Positions 27,515-36,621 of a stretch of 64,000 nucleotides of DNA are shown here, piece by piece. The stretch covers positions 2,542,001 to 2,606,000 of the forward strand of contig NZ_RDSM01000001.1 in assembly GCF_004115155.1 (NCBI RefSeq). Direction: 5' to 3'. Position 1 is the stretch's first letter. Every line of letters starts with the position of its first letter. Under the pieces are notes generated by a model. That model saw only the letters and a program-made list of their open reading frames with translations, did no database searches and was not told the origin of the DNA. Source of the stretch: Granulicella sibirica. Its GTDB lineage: Bacteria > Acidobacteriota > Terriglobia > Terriglobales > Acidobacteriaceae. The translations under genes were made by a program, and so were the position numbers.

Positions 27515-27849
27515 TCCCAGGAGTCCTGCAGAAATGTTTCGGCAAGCATACAGGAGAGGCTTTCGACCCTCTCGAGGAATGAACGACAGAGGGGCCGAAC
27601 ATCTCTAAGCTTTTAACTTGCTGTGGGTTAACCCGGCCGAAGCTTTTTTCGCAAAAAGTACGCAGAGAATACTCTTGACATCCTACATGTTCTCTTTGGG
27701 AACCGACCGCGCGAGACTGGCTTGATGCCGTCTCCCCCCGGTCTAAAAAATTACTCCGCTATTGACGAGAACCCTGAACCGAGGGGTCTGACGCTTTGCT
27801 GCCTTGCGCGCAAACAACCTCCACGCAGCGTACTTTTCGAGGAGAAATC
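27515..27849. other. Divergent intergenic region
   Basis: This gap separates the minus-strand cluster from a short plus-strand gene. A TTGACA hexamer occurs at 27675-27680, but no convincing -10 box follows at the right distance. GTTAACCCGGCC and a run of T (27641-27650) are present. No coding region is seen. Confidence 0.4.
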
Positions 27850-28113
27850 ATGTCAGATAACGTCATCGTCTTCGGTCTTTATGGCAGCATCGTCAATCCA
27901 CCGCCAGATGCTCCCAATCGAGCACAAACTCTTACCGGATCGATGACAGTGGATGTGACGACGGGAGCGATCATCACACTGGGCTACGATGCAATCGGAA
28001 GCGGCACGTTCACTCCAGACACCACGAGTTTCGTGATAGCAGAGAAAACAGGCTATTCGGAAGCTTGCCCGAATAGCCTGCCTTCCCGTCGTGTGCGTTC
28101 AATTCAGGGATGA
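27850..28113 (+). CDS. Short secreted-protein-like ORF, probably truncated
   Basis: An 87-residue frame whose ATG has an excellent ribosome site (CGAGGAGAAATC) directly upstream. Residues 1-62 (MSDNVIVFGLYGSIVNPPP, then TLTGSMTVDVTTGAIITLGY) look like the first beta-strands of exported proteins that contain the T-G-T/S-x-T-x-D-x-x-T-G pattern. No signal peptide is visible. The last about 25 codons run through the 12-bp terminator hairpin of the convergent gene, so they are unlikely to be original sequence. I therefore see a gene whose 3' part was lost, now ending in the neighbour's terminator. Whether the product exists is unknown. Confidence 0.5.
   Translation: MSDNVIVFGLYGSIVNPPPDAPNRAQTLTGSMTVDVTTGAIITLGYDAIGSGTFTPDTTSFVIAEKTGYSEACPNSLPSRRVRSIQG
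28044..28080 (-). terminator. Intrinsic terminator of the SBBP-repeat gene
   Basis: CAGGCTATTCGG (28049-28060) and CCGAATAGCCTG (28069-28080) pair perfectly around an 8-base loop. Read on the minus strand the stem is followed by TTTTCTCT, so it terminates transcription of the minus-strand gene ending at 28117. Confidence 0.8.
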
Positions 28114-28116
28114 TCG

Positions 28117-30847
28117 TTACTGCTCGATCAGCGCGTTAACCTTCTGCGTTCCCGAGTCATCCCCGATGCTCACCGTGACAGTGACCGGGTTGGTAAGCCC
28201 CGTTAGAATCGCACCGCGACCGGTTGCCGCCAGGATGTACTTTCCTTTCGAGCAGCCACCGGTAGCGGCGACAGGAGTAGGTGTCGATCCATTGCTCGGA
28301 ATGGTGTACGGCCCCGCTCCTGTGATGGCAGTCACGATGCTCACTCCATTGATCGTCCCATGGTAGCTGTAGCCTGCACCATCCTTCACAAAGGAGTTCT
28401 TCGGGATTATGACCGAAGAGGGCCCGACGGTGATGGTGACGGATTCGTTGATCGGATCGATGGTGCCGCCGGCGCCCGGCGAGAAGTTCGCCGCGAGGAC
28501 AAAGCTGTCCTCTGTACTGCGGTTCACCGCGGCTTCCACAACCGGGGCGAAGCTGCAAAACGGTATGCCAAAGGAGAATTTGCTTATGGTCATGGCTCCG
28601 AGCTCATAAGCCTCCCCCTCCGGGGTCGGGCGATAAGAATTCGGCCAGGTGGTCTGGTAGGCACCCGGAGTCGTCGGGTAGTTTTTCGGCGTATGATCGA
28701 CGTCCGCTTGGACCGACCTGCCCTGCATGTAGGCATTTCCTGAGGAATCTAAGGCAACAAAACGATTCATATCGTAACCGTTTCCCCCGATGCGGGTGGA
28801 ATAGACCAGTCCGGTGCCCGTTGCGTTCAGCCTGGTAAGAAAATCATCCGAAATGTCGGTGTTAAGACTGTGATCGTCTGTGGTGACCTTCTGAAATGCC
28901 TCCGCCGTCACGGGAAACTTCGGGTCGCTGGTCTCACCCGAGATGTAGGCCTCCCCTGCTGAGTTCACGACGATCGCCTCGCCAGTACTAAGAAAGCGGC
29001 TTCCCCCGGCGAGTAAGGTGCTGTAGACGAGGGCCGTACCCGTGGGATTGAACTTGGTGACGAATGCGGGATAGCAAAGTAGGTTGCAACCTGTTGTTGT
29101 CTCGAACGCTCCTGGTGTAGTTGGGACCATGCTGTAAGAGGATGTGCTTCCTGTGACGTAGGCAGACCCTGCGGAATCAGCGGCAATCGCCTGCGGAAGC
29201 CCTTGGAAGAAGGTGGAGTACACCACCGCGCTCGCCGTCGGATTGATCTTCATGATGAACGGGACGAGACCGTTATGTGGAGGTACCGTCAGATACGCTC
29301 CCGGCGTGACTGGAAAGTCGGGATAGTTCTCAGTGAATCCCGTGAGATAGATGTTGTGCGAGGCATCGATCGCCATGCCCTGGAGGACTACGCCTCCGCC
29401 CGCCACCAGCGCCGAATACACCAGGTCCGATCCCTGAGGGTTCAGCTTCGTAATGAAGGCAACATCCTGGTTGTTGTTGATGGGGCCCGTTCGAAAGACT
29501 CCCGGGGTCACCGGAAAGCCGTTCGCGTAGGTGGTGCCGGCGACATACGCATTCCCCGCTTCATCGAGCGCGATCACATTGCCTGGTGTCTGAAACTGTT
29601 CGCCACTATCCGATAGGAAAGTGGAGTAGACAAGGCCTGTACCCGAGGTATTGAGCTCCGTCACAAACCGAGCCGATGGGTCGCTAAACTTGCGCTGGTA
29701 AGCACCCGGTGTTGTGGGGAAGGTGGAACTGTACGCCCCGGCCATGTTGTACGCCTGGCCCGGGATATAAGCATTCCCTGCCTTGCTGACCGCAATGGAG
29801 CCCGGCTGCGCGTAGCCCTGGGAGTCTGTGAGGTATGTGCTGTAAACGAGAGCGGAACCATCCTGGTTGAACTTCGTGACAAAGAGACCATAACCGGGAG
29901 TCTTCGTCTTCGTCTCGTAGGCCCCAGGCGTCGTCGGCACACCCGACTGGCCGAAATCGCAATAGCCGAGAACGTACGCATTCCCCTGGGCATCGACCCC
30001 GATGCCATAAGCGCTCTCATCTCCGGGACCACCAAAGTAGGTCGAGTAGGCGAGCGTTGGATCGATGGTAAGTTGCCTGCTGCGGTCGTACTCCCCAATA
30101 CGGAACCGGACCTCGTTCGTCCCCGCGAGAACGAAACTGCCATCCACCAGATGCCGCTTCTGCCCGGCGTCCGTCTGGTAGAGGACGGGTTTGTGAAGGA
30201 GAATTCCCTTGCCATCCGCAGTAAGATCACCCGCCTCATTAATCCCCAACCGCACGTCCCCGCCCTTCGAGGTCCCATCGACCTTGAACCCGATGGCACT
30301 CGTATCGGCACCTGGCTGCACAACAAAATCGAACTCGAGTTGCTTCTGATTCCCGTAGTAGATAAGATCCACCCCCGGGTAAACCTTGCCGTACTCTACT
30401 TTCCCGAAGCTTGGCACGCTCGTATGCCACTTCGAGGGATCATTACCGACAAGGTAATTGCTTGTGCCCGGAAGAGGCTCGAGGCCGGAGGCGTTCTTGA
30501 GTGTGTTGGCGGCCCCGAGCAGGCTCACATGAAGGATCCTCTCCACCGCAGGTGGCAGGACTCCCTTGGAAGCGTCTCGATCCCCATCGTGGAGCCTCGC
30601 GCCAACCAGCGTGAACTCGGCCTTGTCCTGGGAGAAGAAAATCGAATATCCGCCTGCCTTGAGCCATGAAACCGAAGCGCGGATCGGCTTGGCCCTGGTT
30701 CGCGGTAAAGCTCAAGGGCAACCTGCCGTAGGCTGCGACTACATTGGGCGAAGCGATGGGTGCCGAGGAATGGTCGGAAGCAAGGGCAGGCGAGAGCATG
30801 GACGCAAAGCCGCAGAGAACGGCCAGAAGTTTGGGGGTAAGTTTCAT
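28117..30847 (-). pseudogene. SBBP-repeat surface protein, frameshifted
   Basis: Read as one gene this would be about 909 residues: signal peptide (LLAVLCGFASMLSPALA), the family entry motif YGRLPLSFTANQGQADPRF, then after a frameshift GGYSIFFSQDK and ERILHVSLLGA, the propeller region with at least eight SBBP-type repeats (G.AY..G.T... / LVYST..GG), and a C-terminal Ig-like domain. The break is near 30657, where the frame encoding the signal peptide reads on into nonsense and the conserved sequence resumes one frame away; a single inserted base in CAAGGCAGGCGG explains it. The main body from 30546 is intact. SBBP proteins are exported and probably surface-bound. It could also be a sequencing error. 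Confidence 0.75.
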
Positions 30848-31240
30848 GCGAAGCGCTCCAGCGGGATCATGACGGTTTGCACTCTGGTGAGGGAATGACA
30901 GTCATGCGCGGAAACGACTGGCATAGTGGTCGGCTGACGTAGACGATCTTATATGGAGCATAAGGCCGACTGTATGAAGTCCTCGCACACTAAACTCAGC
31001 GGCTGAAATGATCGGGCGTCAAGAGCGAACTCTACTTTCAGAGACTCGCCAATTGGGGATATTAGGGATATTGGACATGTTTCGTCGTGAAGGCAACGAC
31101 ACCCCGTGCGTGGAGTGACGAACCGCCTGAAAGTCTGTGATTTCGGCAACGTCGGGGGATTTGGCTGCCCAGGCGGGCGAGGTTCCCGAGTATCAACAGA
31201 TTGCATGTTGAGTGGGGCCTTCGGATAAACTTCGGGGCAT

Positions 31241-31570
31241 ATGGATCTCCAGACCGACATCGACGAAATCAGGGCAAAAATCGCTGCGCTCGAGGTCGAT
31301 CGAGATCGGTGCACATCCCCCGACGTAAAGGCAAATATCCAGTCGGAAATTGAACGATGGATACGAATTCATGCTCACGTCTTGCTGTCTACGCGATTTG
31401 CTAATCCCGACGTAGAAGGAGCGGATCTTGCGCCTGAGGAACCCGTCAGGGAGCCACGCAGCGGCGTTGTGCGTGACCTCGTCACCGCAAGACGGCGGTT
31501 CGTCATTGTGTTCGCTCTCGGCTTGATGGTCGGAGCTGCTGTTCTCTGGCTTTTTCTGCGAGCGAGGTAA
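31241..31570 (+). CDS. Small tail-anchored membrane protein
   Basis: A 109-residue protein: helical, charged N-terminal part (about 1-45, likely coiled coil), a Pro/Glu-rich linker, and one C-terminal membrane helix (FVIVFALGLMVGAAVLWLFL, about 87-106) followed by two basic residues. The topology suggests an N-in, tail-anchored protein. I do not recognise a family. Start at 31241 is the first ATG; the ribosome site is weak. The clean hydrophobic helix and even codon use make a real gene likely, although it stands alone between a pseudogene and non-coding DNA. Confidence 0.5.
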   Translation: MDLQTDIDEIRAKIAALEVDRDRCTSPDVKANIQSEIERWIRIHAHVLLSTRFANPDVEGADLAPEEPVREPRSGVVRDLVTARRRFVIVFALGLMVGAAVLWLFLRAR

Positions 31571-32124
31571 TGGGGGCTTCTGCCAAGCAGCGAACGTCCT
31601 TGGAAGTCGCGTTGTCGGCAACTTCGACCCACGCCGAAGCCAATCGGAATCGAAGTTGGTCAAAACGCCGTTTCGCTAGCCGACGATCCCAAGAAAACTC
31701 TCTAAAGCGGTTATGGTTACAGGCAAGCGCGCGTTGCTGATGGGGACCCATGCGAGCCACAACCCCTCGACCTGCCCTCGGCCCCCCTTTTGTCCTCCGA
31801 GTGACATCGAGACATCGTGCGGCACTAGCCCAGATCAGTCTCGCAGGTGGTGCTCGTTGAAGCCGCGGCTTCGCACCAAATCAGTTGGCACCAAGGCCAG
31901 CGAGGACGAGTTCGCGGTTTGCAGACTCGCGCCCGGGCGCGAAAGCTGACGTTCTCGGAGGGGATTCGGGCGTAGCTTTTGGAGCCGAAGAAGTGGGCGA
32001 TGACGAGGCTGGTCGTGGTAGGTGCGCAAAGTTGGCGCATTCTTGTGTCAGATCAGACACGCAGTCCAGCCGCTTTGAGGATGATGGCACCGAGACGCTT
32101 GTGGTCGTCCAACGTTTGGAAGCA
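31571..32124. other. Non-coding stretch before the integrase region
   Basis: No gene is supported. Open frames here are on both strands with atypical composition and no family signal. It may contain a decayed part of the mobile element whose integrase relic lies downstream. Confidence 0.4.
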
Positions 32125-32805
32125 ATGCGCGCTGAAAAAAGCAGATTTGCCGCAGCCGTAGAGTTGCTGAGTCAGGTGAACAGGAACGGACGCGCAGACA
32201 CTATGACCATGCTGAGGGCGATTCACGATCTAAGGATCGTTGATCCTGGGACACTCGGTTTGATCTACCAGACTCATGAACTTCTAAACAGGAACTCGAC
32301 CAGAAATGCTCAGGCAGCAGCCTTTCTTCCCTATGCGCACATCACCTTCTGTGGACTGCTGAATGAGTTTCCGCTGCGCCTCTTTCCCGTCGGTGTGGAG
32401 GCTGTCAGTCTGCCTGATGTGCGAAGCGAAGGCATACTGCATGCGATCTATTACCAACTTCGTCTAGACTTTCTGGGACAGCGAGAGATTGAAACGTGTC
32501 TCAACTGCGGCGGGCATTTTCCTGTTTATAGACGAGGAACGCGTGGTTGCAAACCTAGATGTCGAACCGCAATAAGCAACCGAAGTTACTGGGCAGACAA
32601 CGCAGGGAAAATCAACACTACAAGACGCACGATAGCTTTGAGTCAAAAGCAAGAATGCGAGGAGGACGATGGCACTGACAAAGCGCGGTACAACATGGCA
32701 CACGCAATTCTTCGTGGACGGACACGTTTCGAGGAAGATGCTGGAGCATTACAGCCACGTGAGGCAGGAAGCGAAGTGCGAAGCCGTGAACACACTCTCG
32801 GCTAA
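32125..32805 (+). CDS. Hypothetical protein with Cys4 zinc-knuckle-like motif
   Basis: From the ATG at 32125 the frame gives about 226 residues. Residues 1-120 are a helical region (LLSQVNRNGRADTMTMLRAI) and a segment HAIYYQLRLDFLGQREIETC leading to C-x2-C-x13-C-x3-C (CLNCGGHF, then GCKPRCR) and NRSYW, a likely zinc ribbon of the CGNR-like kind. The last about 45 residues overlap the integrase start and look accidental, so the original stop may have been lost. It directly precedes an integrase with a strong ribosome site and may have been part of the same element. Function unknown. Confidence 0.5.
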   Translation: MRAEKSRFAAAVELLSQVNRNGRADTMTMLRAIHDLRIVDPGTLGLIYQTHELLNRNSTRNAQAAAFLPYAHITFCGLLNEFPLRLFPVGVEAVSLPDVRSEGILHAIYYQLRLDFLGQREIETCLNCGGHFPVYRRGTRGCKPRCRTAISNRSYWADNAGKINTTRRTIALSQKQECEEDDGTDKARYNMAHAILRGRTRFEEDAGALQPREAGSEVRSREHTLG

Positions 32806-32950
32806 GCGTCCCAGTAAAGCAACAATCGGAGGTTACGACACGAAGAACGACACAACCAGCCTAGCTGCTGTCGAGGTTCCTTCGGATGTTGTTGATTTGG
32901 TGGTAGGCACGAGCGGATTCGAACCGCTGACCTCTACCGTGTCAAGGTAG
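32669..32950 (+). pseudogene. Tyrosine integrase relic with internal deletion
   Basis: The ATG has a perfect GGAGG ribosome site 5 bases upstream. Residues 1-18 are the phage-integrase arm-binding start (MALTKRGTTWHTQFFVDG), and then the sequence jumps to the C-terminal end HVSRKMLEHYSHVRQEAK, which carries the catalytic Tyr context. The roughly 350-residue core that should lie between is missing. The frame then runs on and ends inside the tRNA-Val gene in the opposite direction. It is a deletion derivative of an integrase that used this tRNA as its attachment site, which is inferred from position. Confidence 0.7.
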
Positions 32951-32977
32951 CGCTCTAACCAACTGAGCTACGCGCCT
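32901..32977 (-). tRNA. tRNA-Val (GAC)
   Basis: The minus strand folds as a complete tRNA: acceptor AGGCGCG pairs with CGTGCCT, D-arm AGCTCAGTTGGTTAGAGC, anticodon stem CTACC/GGTAG with loop TTGACAC giving anticodon GAC, and T-arm AGCGGTTCGAATCCGCT. The discriminator is A and CCA is encoded at 32901-32903; the unprocessed body is 32904-32977. It lies against the integrase relic and marks the border of the accessory region. Confidence 0.96.
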
Positions 32978-33556
32978 GCTATGTTTTCAACCAGTTGTCC
33001 TAACTCATTGATTCTACTGGTCAACCTGAATTTCCATACTTTCTCCAGATTCCACACTTTCCATTGAATATGACCAATTTCCGGGGGAAACATCCAGTAA
33101 ACATCCAGTAAGAGACACCAGAGTTGCTGTGGAGGAGACCTGAATCTCGCGGCACTGTCACTGCCTCTTATGATTGTAGCAAAAGTGGTCTCTCTTTTGA
33201 CGATCTCGATCTCTTCGGCGGAGAAACTTAACAGCCGAACAGCGATTTGCTGCCAACATTCCTTCTCTTGAAGCGTCCCGCACTTGAGTGGTGCTCCCAA
33301 TCGACCACAGTGTCCGATAAAAAGCTCCTCCTCTAGCCATAAAACAGTCGCCGAGGGCTCTATGCGCCTTTCTCGACTGTTATTGCCCGCTATCCATACT
33401 GCCTTTGTCGTCTATCGAGCGCATATCCAGCGGTGATCTAAACTCAGGGACAACGATCTCGTCCGTTCCGTTGTAGGCGTCTCCTACGTCTTTGCCCTAC
33501 TGGCCTGGGAACCCCGGGGCGCGCCGCATCGTCGACTCTTATCACAGCCGCTTTAA
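32978..33556. other. Region between tRNA-Val and the IS6 element, with an 11-bp tandem repeat
   Basis: No gene is seen in these 579 bp. At 33088-33109 the unit AAACATCCAGT occurs twice in direct tandem, and such short direct repeats near a tRNA could be integrase arm sites. The rest is AT-richer than the core genes and has no recognisable protein. Confidence 0.4.
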
Positions 33557-34367
33557 GGCTCTGTTGCATTAACCCTGTTGCGCACAGTTAGCGCTAACGC
33601 TGTTCGCGTAGGCAGCGATCGTGAAGACCTCGAACAGCTTGTTTACAAAACGCACCTCGTCTTGGACGTTCGGCTTGCAGGTAAGGCAATGAGCTCTGCG
33701 GATCATCCGCATAACTTCGAAGGCTTTGATGGTAGCGGCTGCCGTCTTCATCCTTTGAAAGCCCCGTGTCGGGCGAATGGCTCGCTTGATTGCTGCATGA
33801 TCCGCCTCAATGATGTTGTTCAATTACTTGCACGTGTGATGCTTGGTCGACCCTGACAACTTGCCCTCTTGCTGCAGCCTGCTGATAGCTTGAGGATACG
33901 ATCCATGGGCTGTCGTAATCGGGGAGGGTGGCAGTGGCGCATGATCATTAATGCTTTTCCGAGGAAACGATAGGCTGCCCGGGTGTTCCGCCGGTCCGTC
34001 AACATGAAGTCGATTAGCAGGCCATGCTTGTCGACAGCCCGGAACAGGTACTTCCACTTGCCGCCAACCTTCACATATGTCTCGTCCACGCGGCGCGAGG
34101 TCGCTCGGTAGCTTTGATAGCATCGAACCTCGCTTTTCGAGTTCAGGTGCATAGCGATGGACCCAGCGCTTGATCGTGGACGGATCTACTTCCACGCCGC
34201 GCTCCTGCATCATCTCGGCCAGATCGCGATAGGAGATCCCGTAGTTGCAGTACCAGCGAACACACACCAGGATGATCTCAATAGGAAAACGTCGACGCTT
34301 GAACATGAGCCATCCCAACGTCTCTACGCCGCCCAAGCTCCTGGCACCGTTCTAAAGCAACAGTGCC
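33557..34367 (-). mobile_element. IS6-family insertion element (degenerate)
   Basis: The ends are GGCTCTGTTGCAT at 33557 and, inverted, GGCACTGTTGCTT ending at 34367, the terminal-repeat type of IS6/IS26 relatives. The length, about 811 bp, is right for the family. The 8-bp flanks (CGCTTTAA and CTTTTCCC) do not match, so either the target duplication is lost or one side was rearranged. It contains one transposase relic on the minus strand. Confidence 0.8.
33569..34303 (-). pseudogene. IS6-family transposase, frameshifted
   Basis: Three pieces in different frames together give most of a roughly 240-residue DDE transposase: MFKRRRFPIEIILVCVRWY through STIKRWVHRYAPELEKR, then RRVDETYVKVGGKWKYLFRAV (first catalytic Asp) through RFLGKAL, and then NNIIEADHAAIKRAI (catalytic Glu) to a normal C-terminus. 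The region of the second Asp reads ITTAHGSYP, where TTDxxGSYP is expected, so that catalytic residue is lost as well. With at least two frameshifts it cannot make active enzyme. Family assignment is secure. Confidence 0.85.
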
Positions 34368-34633
34368 CTTTTCCCGGGGCCGCGGACATTCAGTCGCCAA
34401 CTCCCGGGTCCAAAGCTATCGTTCAGTGTCTCGAGTCTGACGGTACACGCCCATTCTTCGCTAACCATCCCCTTCCGCTGGCGTTTACGGAGTAACTGCC
34501 GCGTGCGCTCCGCTATGGCTCCCACAACGCTCACTGATTATGGTCACGAGAATGGTGTTTGCTTCTAGCCGATTGCAGAACATCACCCTCGTGACGCGCA
34601 TCATAAGGGACAGAAAGATGGGCCCAAACGGTT

Positions 34634-35515
34634 CTACGCGGCGTAGCTTCCCATGGCATTCAGCTGGGTCAACATCTCGGCTGATAGCTCAAGGTCAACA
34701 GCCTCTAAATTCTCTTTTAGATGTAGCAGTGACGAGGTTCCGGGAATGAGCAGAATATTGGGCGACCGTTTCAATAGCCAATGAAGCGCCACCTGCAATG
34801 AGGTGGCGTTTACCGAGGCAGCTGCAACGTCCAACTCAGCAGACTGAAGCGGTGTCATTCCGCCAAGCGGGAAATACGGTACGTAGGCGACGCCTTCTTT
34901 ATCAAGTTGGTCTATGAAGGCATCGTCCCGGCGTTGGGCCACGTTGTAAAAGTTCTGAACGCAGACAATCTGCGCAATCTTCTTTGCTTCCGCATACTGC
35001 TGGGGAGACACGTTGCTCACGCCCAAATGGCGAATAAGGCCTTGCCGCTGCAATTCGGCAAGCGCAGTCATTGGCTCCTCAATCGATCCCTCTGTGGGCC
35101 ACAACTCGCCGCCTACCCGTAGGTTTACAATTTCCAGCGCATCGAGACCAAGGTTACGCAGGTTCTCATGTGCGCCAGCGGTGATATCACTGGCGGAGAC
35201 CGCAGGGATCCAAGAGCCACTGTCCCCACGGCGCCAACCCAGCTTCGTAACAATAACGAGGTCGTCGCGATAAGGATGAAGCGTCTGTCTAATGATCTGA
35301 TTGACCGAGTGTGGACCGTAGTAGTCGCTTGTGTCGATATGATTAACGCCCGCCGCAATTACCTCGTTTAGGACCGCGGAACCCCCGTCACGAGCCTTTG
35401 ATGGTCCGTATGCGTGTGGCCCTGCCAACTGCATCGCGCCAAAACCCATGCGGCGAACCTGCAGCTGTGTACCGGGAAAGGTGAACATGCCACCGAGATC
35501 AGCTTGGTTTGTCAT
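34634..35515 (-). CDS. Aldo/keto reductase family oxidoreductase
   Basis: A 293-residue NADPH-dependent TIM-barrel enzyme of normal length. The catalytic tetrad appears as Asp/Tyr in HIDTSDYYGPH (about 59-69), Lys in IVTKLGW (about 87-93) and a polar position at LRVGGE, where many family members have His. The cofactor region IPGTSSLLHLKENL lies near the C-terminus. Such enzymes reduce carbonyl compounds in the cytoplasm; the substrate is unknown. The gene is intact and sits between two IS6-type relics in the same orientation, so it may have moved with them. The start ATG at 35515 precedes the barrel by the usual distance. Confidence 0.88.
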   Translation of the reverse strand: MTNQADLGGMFTFPGTQLQVRRMGFGAMQLAGPHAYGPSKARDGGSAVLNEVIAAGVNHIDTSDYYGPHSVNQIIRQTLHPYRDDLVIVTKLGWRRGDSGSWIPAVSASDITAGAHENLRNLGLDALEIVNLRVGGELWPTEGSIEEPMTALAELQRQGLIRHLGVSNVSPQQYAEAKKIAQIVCVQNFYNVAQRRDDAFIDQLDKEGVAYVPYFPLGGMTPLQSAELDVAAASVNATSLQVALHWLLKRSPNILLIPGTSSLLHLKENLEAVDLELSAEMLTQLNAMGSYAA

Positions 35516-35944
35516 TATTTAGAACTCTCCTAATGTTAGATTCGTAAGCCTTCGCTTCATGTATTGAAGCTGAAGCCGGCAGTCGTGGGTCGGCCGGCTT
35601 CGCGTTCATGACACATTCAATCGGATGCGATTGGAACGTCATTCACACCATGCAAACGGTTCCCGCCAACTATGCTTGCTACTCATACGGCGGACCGAGC
35701 GGCTTTGCGTTCCACAATGTCCGCCTCGCCGAGGCGCGTGCCTGTCCGCTCAAATCGGTCATAGCGATCGCCGGGACGTATGGGATAGCGTTGGTCCATC
35801 AAGAATCAACTCACCGGCCTGAGCGAGATATTCCTGCTTAGCGTCGACATTATGCCAGGCCCTTGGACCTGTCGCATCAACAACCCGGGCACAGCTTGTC
35901 TGTCTCGACACCTAATCAGGTCGAGACAAACAAGATGTCGAAGG
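35516..35944. other. Upstream region of the aldo/keto reductase gene
   Basis: No convincing gene. Short frames occur on both strands around 35608-35841 but show no family signal. Promoter elements for the reductase should lie here, yet none stands out. Confidence 0.35.
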
Positions 35945-36520
35945 GATTAATCAATCATTCTCACACGCTGCTTACAGGTGAGGCGATGCCCCCGCCAGGT
36001 AACGCGTAGTACTTCAAAGTACTCGATCGAAGCGGCCGCGTGCTCATCGCCTGAGCCTCTCAGGGGGGCCAATGACTCGCGTGGGTGCGCCATGGTCGAC
36101 TTCAATGATGTTGTGCAGGTATTTGCAGGTACGCTATTTGTCGCGGCAGATAGCCCATCCTCCCGTTGCAGGTCGCGGCTCGTTTCGGATACGAACCGAG
36201 TTGGTACGAGGTGAGCGGGGGCAGCCAATGGTCATGATCGCCAGTGCTCTTCCCGGATAGCAATGGGTTGCCGGAGTATCGCCGCTGCCGCCTACCTCCT
36301 TCACATACGTCTCATCCAAACGCCACAAAGCAGTTCGCTAGCCCTGGTACCAGCGCACCCGCTTGTCCAACTCCGGCGCATTCAACGCGTGATGGTTAAA
36401 CCGTCTACCCAACGGCGCTCCTGCATCATCTCCATGAGATCCAAGTAGCTAACGTCGTACTGACAGTAACGATAAACCTACAGCAGGATGATTTCTGCAG
36501 GGAGCGCCGGCGCTTGAAGA
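35945..36520 (-). pseudogene. IS6-family transposase, strongly decayed second copy
   Basis: Minus-strand fragments in several frames resemble the same transposase family: FKRRR at the start (near 36510), YLDLMEMMQERR, WRLDETYVKEVGG (first Asp, about 36290-36325) and YLHNIIEVDHGA (Glu region, about 36095-36130). Stops and frameshifts interrupt every part, and the sequence is much more diverged than the copy at 33557. No clear terminal repeat remains. Its orientation equals that of the first copy. Confidence 0.65.
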
Positions 36521-36621
36521 TAATTTATTCAATGCCCCCGTCCTGATGTGAACTTCCAGTCGTGACTGATGAAACAGAGCCGAAGATCCCATGATCTGGC
36601 ACCAACGTGGGGTGCTCCGAG

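Noticed and set aside
27661..27720. Strong promoter around TTGACA at 27675
   Set aside because: No -10-like hexamer 16-18 bases downstream.
33557..34375. Target-site duplication around the IS6 element
   Set aside because: The flanking 8-mers CGCTTTAA and CTTTTCCC differ.
35608..35841. Small plus-strand gene upstream of the reductase
   Set aside because: No ribosome site, no family resemblance, overlapping frames of equal length.
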